Assembly (NCBI GenBank): GCA_963933055.1
Contig: CAWVSY010000002.1
Span: 48,731 to 112,730 of the forward strand
Direction of reading: 5' to 3'
Origin: Oleispira sp963933055
GTDB taxonomy: Bacteria; Pseudomonadota; Gammaproteobacteria; Pseudomonadales; Oceanobacteraceae
Length of the DNA: 64,000 bases
Below are positions 1 through 9,532 of this stretch, piece by piece. The translations under genes were made by a program, and so were the position numbers. The notes beneath the pieces are model-generated. The model did not search any database. It was not told the origin of the DNA and saw only the letters and a list, made by a program, of their open reading frames with translations. The first letter of the stretch is position 1, and every line of letters begins with the position of its first letter.

Positions 1-90
1 ATTATAAAAATAGTCGGTAATTGCTGGCCCTGATGCTTCTAATAATGGCACCGTGCTTTTTACTAATTCTATTTGATCATTATTTAACAT
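1..90 (-). CDS. hmp: Flavohaemoglobin (nitric oxide dioxygenase), 5' end only
   Basis: Only the first 30 codons are inside the window; the gene runs off the left edge. The visible residues (MLNNDQIELVKSTVPLLEAS, then GPAITDYFYN) match the opening helix of the globin domain of bacterial flavohaemoglobins, which oxidise NO to nitrate using haem, FAD and NAD(P)H in the cytoplasm. The ATG at 90 is preceded by a purine-rich AGAGAAG at a suitable distance. It is divergent from norR, and the intervening DNA carries a sigma-54 promoter reading towards this gene and paired NorR-type sites, which fits NO-induced expression. A single-domain globin cannot be excluded because the reductase domains are outside the window, but the N-terminus is closest to Hmp as I know it. 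Confidence 0.85.
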   Translation of the reverse strand, partial: MLNNDQIELVKSTVPLLEASGPAITDYFYN

Positions 91-182
91 GATGTCTACT
101 TCTCTTTGATTTTTTGGATATCTGGATTGCTATCAATATTAAAGGGCTTCGCCAATACCTTCTGCATTCACTATCTAAGCTA

Positions 183-200
183 TTGCGAAGAGTATGCCAA
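183..200 (-). promoter_or_regulatory. Predicted sigma-54 (-24/-12) promoter for hmp
   Basis: Read on the minus strand the sequence is TTGGCATACTCTTCGCAA. It has the invariant GG (198-197) and GC (186-185) separated by ten bases, as required for sigma-54 promoters, and resembles the TGGCAC-N5-TTGCA consensus with mismatches at the last base of the -24 block and in the -12 block. Transcription would begin near 173, leaving an untranslated leader of about 80 bases before the hmp ATG. NorR is a sigma-54 activator, so the neighbour fits. Confidence 0.65.
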
Positions 201-251
201 CTAATAATATTCATATATTTCAATAACTTACGAATATTAAAATTAAATATA

Positions 252-290
252 AGTCAAAATGACTCAGATAATATTAGAGTCATTTTGACT
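252..290. promoter_or_regulatory. Paired NorR enhancer sites between hmp and norR
   Basis: Two copies of GT-N7-AC, the NorR recognition form, occur at 253-263 (GTCAAAATGAC) and 279-289 (GTCATTTTGAC). They are arms of a perfect 14-bp inverted repeat (252-265 and 277-290) with an 11-bp AT-rich spacer, and their centres are 26 bp apart. They lie about 80 to 115 bp upstream of the predicted hmp start point, a normal enhancer distance, and just upstream of norR, so the activator could also control its own gene. NorR usually uses three sites; I saw only two clear ones. Confidence 0.65.
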
Positions 291-349
291 CTTTTGTGCT
301 ATATTGATTTTATCTTTTACTCTGTAATTAGCATTGAGACACAATCATA

Positions 350-1966
350 ATGGCGAATATTTCTTACTCTTCTCTAATTGAATTAGCGATCGATCTAAGC
401 AGCGGCTTAATCAACAAAGATAGATTTGAACGCCTATTAACGACGGTACGCAAAACAGTATCCTGCGATGCCGTGGTCTTACTTGCTCGCCAAGGAGACC
501 GCCTTAAACCTTTGGCATTGCAAGGTCTAAGCTCTGATACATTAGGTCGTCGCTTTGAGATTGACCAGCATCCTCGCTTTCAGCATATCTGCACAAGCAA
601 AACCCCGGTACGCTTTGAAAGTGATAGCCCTTTACCTGATCCTTATGATGGATTATTGCTCGCCATGGAAGGTGATCTACCCGTTCACTCTTGCATGGGC
701 CTGCCACTGTTATTTGAAGGCTCTTTAATTGGCCTACTCACCCTTGATAGCCTCACGCCTAATAGTTTTGATGATATCCCTCAGCGCACGCTCGATATTA
801 TTTCCGCCATGTCAGCAGCAACGTTAAAAACCGCCCTAACCCTAGAATTATTAGAGCAACATGCATCTCATAGCCGCCAAGTGGTTGCCGAATTAACCCA
901 CGAAGCCTTACTCAAAGATGGTGGTGAGTTGATTGGGAATAGTGCGGTAATGAGAAAGTTAAAAAAAGAAATTCAGATTGTGGCGCAGTCCGATTTTACG
1001 GCCTTAATTTCTGGCGAAACGGGCGTCGGTAAAGAGTTAGTTGCCAGAACGCTGCACCAGCAATCTAGCCGCAGTGAAGGACCCTTGGTTTATGTTAACT
1101 GCGCCGCACTGCCAGAAAATTTAATTGAAAGTGAGCTCTTTGGTCATCGCAAAGGGGCTTTTACGGGCGCAAATGAAAACCGCTCAGGTAAATTCACCAT
1201 CGCAGATGGTGGCACTTTATTTCTTGATGAAATTGGCGAAATTCCTCTAGCCGTACAAAGCAAGTTATTGCGGGCATTACAAAGCCAAGAAATTCAGGCC
1301 GTAGGGCAAGATAAAACTCATACCGTTAATGTGCGAATTATCGCAGCGACCAATAGAAATTTAGCGCAAGAAGTTGACGCAGGGAATTTTCGTTCTGACC
1401 TATATCATCGCTTAACGGCTTATCCCATCTTGGTTCCATCGTTACGCGAACGCGATAATGATATAGGATTGCTAGCAGAGTATTTTATTGAACAGACACG
1501 GCGCAAGCTCGGCATACAGCAAATAAAATTTGCAGCTGACGTGACTCAGTATTTAAAACAATACGATTGGCCCGGCAATATTCGCGAACTTGAACATACA
1601 ATTAATCGTGCAGCCTTAAAAGCTAAGAGCCATACACTGAGTAGCGGCTTTGCAGAAACAGAAGTTGTAACCATTGAGTTGTCTCATATCGGGCCGCTTA
1701 CCCATACTTTAACTGCAAGTAGTACCTTAAGCGCTGACCACCACACATTAGTATCAGCGGAAGTGCCTAGTGTAGGTTTGCCAGCGCTGGAGCTCGGTAT
1801 AAAATCAGCAACCGAAGATTTCCAACGCCAGCTCATTAGCAACGCATTAAAGCAATACCAAGGTAATTGGTCTGCGGCTGCCCGAGCATTAAAAACAGAT
1901 CGAGCAAACTTAAACCGTATGGCTAAACGCCTTGGCATTAGTATCGTTAAAACGATACATACCTAA
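350..1966 (+). CDS. norR: NorR-type nitric oxide-sensing sigma-54 activator
   Basis: This 538-residue protein has the full architecture of NorR: an N-terminal GAF domain (about residues 20-170) that in the family binds NO at a non-haem iron centre, a central AAA+ sigma-54 activator domain with Walker A GETGVGKE (near 221), the sigma-54 contact loop GAFTGA (near 269) and Walker B LFLDEIGE, and a C-terminal Fis-type helix-turn-helix (NWSAAARALKTDRANLNRMA). The GAFTGA and ATP motifs are intact, so it should be active. It is divergent from hmp rather than from a norVW flavorubredoxin operon, as in Vibrio and in the FhpR/fhp pair of Pseudomonas. The ribosome site before the ATG is weak, which is common for low-level regulators. 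Confidence 0.93.
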   Translation: MANISYSSLIELAIDLSSGLINKDRFERLLTTVRKTVSCDAVVLLARQGDRLKPLALQGLSSDTLGRRFEIDQHPRFQHICTSKTPVRFESDSPLPDPYDGLLLAMEGDLPVHSCMGLPLLFEGSLIGLLTLDSLTPNSFDDIPQRTLDIISAMSAATLKTALTLELLEQHASHSRQVVAELTHEALLKDGGELIGNSAVMRKLKKEIQIVAQSDFTALISGETGVGKELVARTLHQQSSRSEGPLVYVNCAALPENLIESELFGHRKGAFTGANENRSGKFTIADGGTLFLDEIGEIPLAVQSKLLRALQSQEIQAVGQDKTHTVNVRIIAATNRNLAQEVDAGNFRSDLYHRLTAYPILVPSLRERDNDIGLLAEYFIEQTRRKLGIQQIKFAADVTQYLKQYDWPGNIRELEHTINRAALKAKSHTLSSGFAETEVVTIELSHIGPLTHTLTASSTLSADHHTLVSAEVPSVGLPALELGIKSATEDFQRQLISNALKQYQGNWSAAARALKTDRANLNRMAKRLGISIVKTIHT

Positions 1967-2020
1967 TACGCTAAATACCCCTGAATGCATTACATTTTGG
2001 ATACTTCATATTCAACATCC

Positions 2021-5000
2021 TTATTTTTTAGTGCTGTATTCAGTTTCTAAGGCTCTCAATTGAGTTGAAATTTCTTTCATCTTGTCATGAGTTTTTAAGT
2101 CGATATCAATTTTTCGATCCATTGATCTTACGATAGGAAAAATACTATTTTCCATGGTATCCGCCAAAGCCTTTAATACTTTATCCAAACCAGGAACAGG
2201 TTGATTTATGACTTCTACTTTTGGAGCGGCTTGTCTTGAAGATTGCTCAGCAATCAGCTTCATTCCTGAAGAGACAATTGATGTAAATTGATTAATGGAT
2301 TGATTCAAACCCTGCAATTGCTCAATACTGGCAGTTTCGTACGGTTGCTCTTCACTTCTACGAAGTACTTCTGCTTCCAGACGCTGCTGCTTATCTTGCG
2401 CACGTAGTTGATTGGAAAGTTCAGCATTCTCACTGAGCGATTTTACACCACCAACAAGATCAACCAACTGCCCAATTACCTTGCCACCAACATCGGCATC
2501 GTCGCCTCCCATGGCTTTATTACGCACAAAGTCAGACTTTATTTTAGCCCAACGCGCCGCTTCTTCTTCTGTCATCTCGCCGCGTAGTTCTGCAAGCTTC
2601 AATAAGTTTTCTTCAGAACCATTGGTTAATAACTGCGATTCACCCACATAATGATCAGCGATCATTTGCATCAGTTCATCGTGATTCATTACAGAAGATA
2701 CCTTCTCTGCCATCTTATTCATATTACGGTAACTACCCTGTAATCTAAATGATGGCTCAGTACGGTATTCATCCGATTGCGCGGCCGAAGCAATGTACTG
2801 CTGGTTAATTTTTAAAACGACGTCTTGAATCACAAACAACTTCTTCAATACAGCCGTTATCTCATTCAGTTCAGCACTGCTATATTGATGACTTAAATCT
2901 GTACTCGCAATATTTTCACCATTAATCATCCGTACAATTTTATACAGATCATTTAAGTCTCGCGTTGCTAATGGCGCTAGAACTGAATTGGAGGTCATAC
3001 AGTTTTCCACATAGCTGAGCGCGAACTGCTCATCCATACCGCCTAAAATATCACCTAGGTTGTAAATATCAGCACGGTTAGCCAACATATCAGGGACTTG
3101 GAATGCTTCGCCAGTTTCGGTATAAGGGTTACCCGCCATCACGACACAGAATTTTTTACCACGCATATCATAAGTTTTAGACTTGCCTTTCCAAATACCT
3201 TCAATACGACGAGTGCCGTCACATAATGAGATGAACTTTTGCAAGAATTCTGGGTGCGTATGCTGAATATCATCAAGATACAGCATTACGTTACTGCCCA
3301 TTTCTAAACCTAAATTTAGTTTTTCTAATTCTTGTCGAGCCGTCGCATTCGGTGCTTGTTCGGGATCCAATGATAAAACGTCATGGCCTAATGAAGGGCA
3401 ATTAATCTTCATAAAGATTAACCCCAAACGACTTGCGACATATTCCATCAAGGTTGTTTTACCGTAACCCGGTGGAGAAATCATCATCAACAAACCCATT
3501 AAGTCAGAGCGCTTATTCTCACCCAAGGTACCCATTTGCTTCGCTAAGTTATCACCGATTAATGGCAGGTAAGATTCATTAATTAAACGGTTACGTACGA
3601 ACGAACTTAAAGGTTTGGGCTTAAAAGATTCTAAGCCTAATAAATCTCTTTCTTCTTCGATAATCGATTGACGCATTTCATGATAATGATGAAAGCCAAC
3701 TACAATACGATTTTTGTGGTCATCTAAACGCTGTAAAAACTCATCAACGGCCAGCGTAAGGGTTTGCTTATCAATTCTAGGGTGATCACCTAACAAACCA
3801 CTGATGGTTAATTCTGTATCTACTTCTGTTGGGCGGCGCTCGATTCTGCCTTCAGCATTAATCATCGCCACGGCTTCAGGAATGTATCGCTCTAGATCTG
3901 CTAACCCTTTGCCTTCGACCAAAGCAGAAAGCCAAGAGTGGCTTAGAATCCAACGCTGTGCGACTTTCCCTTTCAGTTTATCTAAAGTCGCATGCAGCTG
4001 ACGCCACGAAGCATCACTTAAAGAATGCTTAAGTTCATTAACCAACTGCTGTGCGTATTTACTGCCAATAAATTCAATACGATCACGACTTAATTCATGC
4101 ACTAAATAATCGGCACTGCGACGAACATCACTGGCTAATATAGGCAATTCATAATGTGTAAAAAAGTCATCGAATGCTTTGCTTATTTCGCTATGCAGTA
4201 ATTGAATCGCTTTATTATTATTAAAAATTTCCTTCATCTGAAACGCTGACTGTGCGCGTTCGTGCCAGCCTTGTGATTGCTGCTTCAATTTTAGTAGATT
4301 AGTATCAGCATCTCGCTCTAAGTGCTGAAGGTTGGCCCAAAAAACCTGAGCCAAACCACGGCTTAATGGATCAAACTTTAATTGGTCAGCACTGTCTAGC
4401 GCAGGTAATAATTTTTGCAGTAATAAAACAGCATCGTGATCATGAATACCTTTTTCATAACCTTCTTTATAGCGCGGATTGGCAAAATCACGGACAAGAC
4501 CCTGTAGTTTTTTTTCATCCAGCAGTGCATGATTAAGCAACTCATTACTTAACTCATCGGTATTATTATCAGCCGCATCTAAGATCAATGCGACAAGATA
4601 TTCACTGCGATAAACCTCTGGGCTTTCAGACTCAAGTGCCATTTCCCAAAAAGGCCTTAGCTCTAAGAGGTCTGTACGGGTCAACTGTTCAAAATAATCA
4701 GTACCCGTTAAGTGAATATTTAACTCACCTTCACGCGGCACAATGGTAAGATCCAATTCTTGCGTATTAACACTGAATTTATGACGTGGTCCCAACTTAA
4801 TAACGTTGCCGCCATTTTCATAAATATCCGTTTTATCTCTTAGCGAGCGTAATGCTTGCTCTTTTATCGATTTAAAACGCGATTCAATATCGTCTGCTTT
4901 AACCGCATTATCTAACTCACGTAAGCGCTCAACCATCTCTCCCGTTTTAAGCACCAATGAATCTGACGCGAAATACGTATTGAGTTGTTCAGCATCAGAG

Positions 5001-7429
5001 AATTTTAACGAGCGACGTTCAATACTGCTTAAAATTCGATTAGCGGCATCTGTCACTGATTGCGCTTTGCGTAATCGCTCATCCAATAACTGCTGTTTAT
5101 GGCTTTCAAAAGATTGATAAATCTCATCTCTTTTCGCCATAATGTCACTGAGAAATTCTTCAAAATCACTGAACTGACTTTCAAGTTCTTCTAGCTGGAC
5201 CAGTAGACGAGACAACTGTTCATCACAACGTTCTGGTGTCGTCGACATACCCAAGGCATTGGTGATGCTTTGTGAGAATAATTTAAACTGTGCACTAAAC
5301 TGAGCAATCGCCTCTTCTGAGCCCACCGATTTTTGCTTGTGTTTAGCCGCTGCTTTACTCTGATTAAGCTTTGAATACACTTCTGAAATAGCATCAATAA
5401 TGCGAGTACGCACCGTAGCATCATTTACTTTTAAAGAAGACATCAGCTCTGATAATAAATCTAGTCCTGAGGCGGTCTCTTCTATCTGTTCAATAACAGG
5501 AGTAAGAACAGCAATGGTTTCAGCATTAGCTACTTCACTATCGAAGGTTTTAATTTTATCGAAATACGGAGAAAGTGCAGCGTCTTGTGATAGAAATTCA
5601 ACCGTACTTTCACTCAGTTTTTCTTGCGCTTGAATAAGCTGATGATCCAGTTCGCCTAAGCGATCAGTATCGATGTAGCGATATTCTTTAATCGTCGCAA
5701 GGTGACCTCGCTGTTGACGCAGCTTATTTAATGCAGCAACAAACTCTTCGGCAAATTGCCAATTTTCAGGACGAATAGAAGCAATTAATTGTTGCTGTTC
5801 TTCCTCAGCATTCGACATGGCCAGCTGAGACTGTTGACGAATACTTTGAACTTTTTCAAATTCATCAATCACCAATTCAGAGGTTTTTGATATTTGCTTT
5901 ATAAGAGAGGCGATCGAATTATTTTTATCGACAACAACCTCATGGCTATTTGAATACTCTTCGATCCAATAGTGTGAATCAAAAAAACGGTTCGCCGTTT
6001 TACTTAACTCTTCATAAATTCTTGCCGAGACTGTTTGATCAGAAATCATGCGATGCAAACTGTATAAATCAGACACCCCACGCACTAAAGACGCATTGCC
6101 AATTTTACCAAAAAAACTTTGGCTTACATCTGCCCGGCTCGCATAATCATCGCTCACAAAAGCGGTTTGCCACACTTGCATAGGGTGTATGCGCGTTGGC
6201 TCGCTTTCCGCAGAGAAAATGACCAATATTCCATCTTCTGCTAAAGCATAGCCATGGCCATAGATAGGATTCTGCATTGATTTACTGATGAGATTATAAG
6301 AAAAAAGTCCAAATAATCCTTGTTCAGGTTCGTAAAAAACAAAGAGAACATCTTCCCCATTAGGGGATTTAATCATACGCTTGAATTTAAGAGACTGGCC
6401 TTCTTCTAATGACGCTAAACCGTCGCCTTCAAACGTTTTCATTTCACCGGTTTGCAAATAATAGCCACCCGGAAAGATGATGCCATGATCTTCGGGCAGC
6501 TGAACACATGACTGCCCAATATCATCAATTTTGACGACTTCGTCCGTCAACGAATTAAATACAAAATAACGCCACTGTTCTTCTCGATAAGGCAATATTT
6601 TTAATAATATAAGAGCGCCAACACTGGCGTAAAAAAATTGCCCATCATCTAAAGATTGAGTTTTATCTTCTACTGACTCACTGAAAATTCCTTTGCCATT
6701 TTCAGTATTATTTTCAATTTTAATGGTTAAATCACCATTAATGGTTTCTACAAAGACTTTATCAAGAATATTGATATGAGGATGACGACCATGAACGGTA
6801 TTTTCACGATCTGTTTGTATCCACTCAAAATCGTATGCACTCGGCAGCTGAATATCACGCTCGCCTCGGTTATCGATATATTTAATATCTTTACCGTCTG
6901 CAGAAACGGACCAGCGAAAAACACGTATATCTTCTAAACGCTCTCCAATTTGAAAGCCCGCTAATAACTTGCCATCTTTAACCGTTAGCTGCACAAGTCG
7001 AGTTTGCTTGTAATAGCGATACAACTCTAGAAAATCACTTTGGAAAGAAGGCGCCGCTAAAAAGCTGTTTTCATAGCTGGCAGGCTCAAGACTGTAGTTA
7101 TCATCATCGTCATTTTTCAATTTAAATAACGAGAATACATCTTCAATATGAGTTTCTTTTTTAAGACCAATAAAAACGTTATAACCAAAAAGAAGATAGT
7201 CACCAATCTGGACCATATCTCGTGCGACGCAGTTATTTTCTGTGCGCACACGCACACGAGAAACAACGCTAAGATCTGAACTTCCAAATTCAGATAAACG
7301 TGCATCGTTTAGTGCCCGAGCTTGGTTATTTAATAATCGCCCTTGCTCAACTAAGCGCTTACGAATAACTTCGTAAGCCCCCCCTTCTGCAACGGCATTT
7401 TCGACTTGATTAGGGTTTTGCTCAGCCAT
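2021..7429 (-). CDS. Giant DUF3686-type AAA ATPase (annotated in families as DNA repair ATPase)
   Basis: The 1802-residue product is the last gene of the flotillin/PspA operon. Its first ~450 residues are beta-rich with repeating hydrophobic strands and match the DUF3686 type as I remember it; residues ~500-850 are largely charged coiled coil. An AAA ATPase domain follows with Walker A PPGYGKTT (near 1320) and Walker B MLYLDD (near 1380), then an AAA lid and a C-terminal tail. No signal peptide or membrane helix is visible, so it is probably cytoplasmic. The DNA-repair label carried by the family rests, to my knowledge, on weak similarity. Its position after flotillin, an NfeD-like protein and PspA suggests instead a membrane-associated remodelling ATPase; that is inference. 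A gap of 96 bases separates it from the flotillin gene. Confidence 0.82.
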   Translation of the reverse strand: MAEQNPNQVENAVAEGGAYEVIRKRLVEQGRLLNNQARALNDARLSEFGSSDLSVVSRVRVRTENNCVARDMVQIGDYLLFGYNVFIGLKKETHIEDVFSLFKLKNDDDDNYSLEPASYENSFLAAPSFQSDFLELYRYYKQTRLVQLTVKDGKLLAGFQIGERLEDIRVFRWSVSADGKDIKYIDNRGERDIQLPSAYDFEWIQTDRENTVHGRHPHINILDKVFVETINGDLTIKIENNTENGKGIFSESVEDKTQSLDDGQFFYASVGALILLKILPYREEQWRYFVFNSLTDEVVKIDDIGQSCVQLPEDHGIIFPGGYYLQTGEMKTFEGDGLASLEEGQSLKFKRMIKSPNGEDVLFVFYEPEQGLFGLFSYNLISKSMQNPIYGHGYALAEDGILVIFSAESEPTRIHPMQVWQTAFVSDDYASRADVSQSFFGKIGNASLVRGVSDLYSLHRMISDQTVSARIYEELSKTANRFFDSHYWIEEYSNSHEVVVDKNNSIASLIKQISKTSELVIDEFEKVQSIRQQSQLAMSNAEEEQQQLIASIRPENWQFAEEFVAALNKLRQQRGHLATIKEYRYIDTDRLGELDHQLIQAQEKLSESTVEFLSQDAALSPYFDKIKTFDSEVANAETIAVLTPVIEQIEETASGLDLLSELMSSLKVNDATVRTRIIDAISEVYSKLNQSKAAAKHKQKSVGSEEAIAQFSAQFKLFSQSITNALGMSTTPERCDEQLSRLLVQLEELESQFSDFEEFLSDIMAKRDEIYQSFESHKQQLLDERLRKAQSVTDAANRILSSIERRSLKFSDAEQLNTYFASDSLVLKTGEMVERLRELDNAVKADDIESRFKSIKEQALRSLRDKTDIYENGGNVIKLGPRHKFSVNTQELDLTIVPREGELNIHLTGTDYFEQLTRTDLLELRPFWEMALESESPEVYRSEYLVALILDAADNNTDELSNELLNHALLDEKKLQGLVRDFANPRYKEGYEKGIHDHDAVLLLQKLLPALDSADQLKFDPLSRGLAQVFWANLQHLERDADTNLLKLKQQSQGWHERAQSAFQMKEIFNNNKAIQLLHSEISKAFDDFFTHYELPILASDVRRSADYLVHELSRDRIEFIGSKYAQQLVNELKHSLSDASWRQLHATLDKLKGKVAQRWILSHSWLSALVEGKGLADLERYIPEAVAMINAEGRIERRPTEVDTELTISGLLGDHPRIDKQTLTLAVDEFLQRLDDHKNRIVVGFHHYHEMRQSIIEEERDLLGLESFKPKPLSSFVRNRLINESYLPLIGDNLAKQMGTLGENKRSDLMGLLMMISPPGYGKTTLMEYVASRLGLIFMKINCPSLGHDVLSLDPEQAPNATARQELEKLNLGLEMGSNVMLYLDDIQHTHPEFLQKFISLCDGTRRIEGIWKGKSKTYDMRGKKFCVVMAGNPYTETGEAFQVPDMLANRADIYNLGDILGGMDEQFALSYVENCMTSNSVLAPLATRDLNDLYKIVRMINGENIASTDLSHQYSSAELNEITAVLKKLFVIQDVVLKINQQYIASAAQSDEYRTEPSFRLQGSYRNMNKMAEKVSSVMNHDELMQMIADHYVGESQLLTNGSEENLLKLAELRGEMTEEEAARWAKIKSDFVRNKAMGGDDADVGGKVIGQLVDLVGGVKSLSENAELSNQLRAQDKQQRLEAEVLRRSEEQPYETASIEQLQGLNQSINQFTSIVSSGMKLIAEQSSRQAAPKVEVINQPVPGLDKVLKALADTMENSIFPIVRSMDRKIDIDLKTHDKMKEISTQLRALETEYSTKK

Positions 7430-7525
7430 AGCGAGATCCTTGTGTTCTTACGATTGTCCCTTAGGACGAAGAGACAGAGAGCGTATTTGCTACGCCCCCT
7501 GTATTAGCTTAAATACTCAATCGTA

Positions 7526-9475
7526 TTAACTTTCGCTATCGCGGGTTTCTTTTTTCTTACTTTGATTGTCCATCACGGTGGCTAATAAAGCGCCGACGGT
7601 GCTGCTTTTCTGTGCAACACCATCAATCGCTTTGCCTAGTGACAAGGATTTAGAGAAGGTATCAAAGAAGTGACCTTCACCACCAACAATATCAATCTTC
7701 GCTTTTTGCAGCGCGGTTGAAAGCACTTCTGCGTTATCACGCGCAATCTCTTTACCTGCATCCAGAGAAGCAATGGCTTCTTTAAAGGCCGTCTCTAAAC
7801 TCATACGGAACTCTTCGTGATCTCGAGCTTGTTCGCTCATGCCACCCATGGCATCAAATTTCTCAACCAAACCTTCAGCTTCTGCTTTAAAGTGCTCACG
7901 AGTAACATCCGCTTCTGCAAGACCCACATCTTTCGTTGCTTGTGCCTGAGCACTGCCTTTAGCACTGATGACTTCTGCATCAGCCAGACCTGTTTCACGT
8001 AGCGCTTTACCTTCTGATACGCCTTTCGCAGCAACAACCGCAGCTTCCGCTAGACCTTCTTTCTCTAGAGCATCGGCTTTCGCTTCTTGCACTTTCGCTT
8101 CGGCTAGGCCAGTTGCGGCTTCTTCTGCTTGAGTACCTTCGGCAAGTTTCTTCTTAGATTCCGCTTCTTTAGAGGAGGCTTCTAAATTCGCTTGTGCCAA
8201 TGTCGTGATTTCTACGGCTTTAAACTTAGCAGACTGCTCTTCTGCCTCTGCCGCTTTCACTTGCTTAACTTTTAGTTCATCAGCATCTGCTTCTGCTGCT
8301 AATACTTGGATTTGCTTCAAACGATCTGCTTCAGAAACTTCACGCACTTCTTTAATGCGCTCTTCTTCAATCGCTACGGTTTTATCAACAACAACACGCT
8401 CACGGATTACGTTAGCAATTTCTTTCTTTTCGATTTCAATGGCTTTTTCAGCTTCAATCGTTTGCAAATCCACTTCACGCTCACGTGCAACAATTTCTAA
8501 ATCTTTAGCACGAGTCACTTTTTCAACTTCAATCACCACAGCACGCTGGCGATTTTGCTCAGCTACTTCAATTTCACGCTTTTGGTTTTCAGATTGAACG
8601 GCTAAATCTTGCTCAACCTGAATACGAGTAGCTTCAGACTTTCCACGTTCTTCTTCTTGGACTTTCAGTGTTTCCGCTTCTTCACGAGCACGAATCGTCG
8701 CAACTTCTCGTTCTTGCTTTGCTTCAGCATCGGCTTGCTGACGCTCAAGCTCTAGCATAGCTTCGCGGGTTTCAACGTTTTTCTTTTTAATCGCCAATGA
8801 TTCATTTTGCTCTAACTCATTGGTAATTACATTCTGGCTAGCGGTTAGCTGTGTGATTTTCTTGATACCTTCCGCATCAAGAATGTTATTAGAATCTAAT
8901 GCATTTTTGGGAGTTTGCTCTAAATAATCAATAGCAACATCTTCTAATACATAACCGTTTAAATCGTCACCAATAACTTCTACGATTTTTTCACGGAACT
9001 GCAGGCGGTTTTCAAACAATTGAACAAATTCAATTTGCTTACCCACTGTTTTCAATGCTTCAGAGAACTTAGCAGCAAAAAGGTCATAAACCGCTTCTTT
9101 ATCCGATGCACGATCAGCTCCGATAGACTTAGCGACTCGTAAAACATCTTCTGAAGTCTCATTAACTCGAAGATAAAAAGCAACGGTAATGTCCGCACGC
9201 ATATTATCTAAACAAATAAGACCATCTTTACCACGGCGATCAACTTCTAAGGTGATCAACGATACTTTCATTAATTCTTTTTTGTAAATAACAGGAATTA
9301 CTAAAGCACCCGTAAAATGTACTTTAGGCGTCGAGCTCATGTCGTTGACGATTAAGGCTGTGCCTTGTGCCACCTTGATATAAAAAGACTGGAAGACAAA
9401 TAAGACCCCCATAATAATAATAACGCCAATCCCTGCTACCGTTAGGATCGGCATTAATATTGATAAATCAGCCAT
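7526..9475 (-). CDS. yqiK: Flotillin-like SPFH/band 7 protein, YqiK type
   Basis: The 649-residue protein starts with one membrane helix (about residues 9-29), continues with an SPFH/band-7 domain (to about 210) and then a very long Glu/Ala/Lys-rich coiled coil (about 215-510) rich in AEA repeats, the flotillin signature; the C-terminal part is soluble. Flotillins oligomerise at the inner membrane and organise membrane microdomains. It lies 57 bases downstream of the YqiJ/NfeD-like gene, its usual partner, and just upstream of the giant ATPase. The repetitive coiled coil creates long open frames on the opposite strand that are not genes. Product call is secure; the cellular role is inferred from the family. 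Confidence 0.92.
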   Translation of the reverse strand: MADLSILMPILTVAGIGVIIIMGVLFVFQSFYIKVAQGTALIVNDMSSTPKVHFTGALVIPVIYKKELMKVSLITLEVDRRGKDGLICLDNMRADITVAFYLRVNETSEDVLRVAKSIGADRASDKEAVYDLFAAKFSEALKTVGKQIEFVQLFENRLQFREKIVEVIGDDLNGYVLEDVAIDYLEQTPKNALDSNNILDAEGIKKITQLTASQNVITNELEQNESLAIKKKNVETREAMLELERQQADAEAKQEREVATIRAREEAETLKVQEEERGKSEATRIQVEQDLAVQSENQKREIEVAEQNRQRAVVIEVEKVTRAKDLEIVAREREVDLQTIEAEKAIEIEKKEIANVIRERVVVDKTVAIEEERIKEVREVSEADRLKQIQVLAAEADADELKVKQVKAAEAEEQSAKFKAVEITTLAQANLEASSKEAESKKKLAEGTQAEEAATGLAEAKVQEAKADALEKEGLAEAAVVAAKGVSEGKALRETGLADAEVISAKGSAQAQATKDVGLAEADVTREHFKAEAEGLVEKFDAMGGMSEQARDHEEFRMSLETAFKEAIASLDAGKEIARDNAEVLSTALQKAKIDIVGGEGHFFDTFSKSLSLGKAIDGVAQKSSTVGALLATVMDNQSKKKETRDSES

Positions 9476-9532
9476 AACAATTACTCCATCTGTTTTAGAT
9501 TTTAAATTTCTTTAGGTTAGTTTTTTACTGTG

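Noticed and set aside
114..350. 78-residue open frame between hmp and norR
   Set aside because: It covers the sigma-54 promoter and NorR sites, is rich in Leu, Ile and Asn as expected from AT-rich DNA, and has no ribosome site or family resemblance.
7430..7525. Possible terminator between the flotillin and ATPase genes
   Set aside because: Only a four-base GTCC/GGAC stem without a T run was found.
8205..8597. 130-residue frame opposite the flotillin gene
   Set aside because: It is Ser/Thr/Ala-rich low-complexity sequence that mirrors the Glu/Ala/Lys codons of the flotillin coiled coil.
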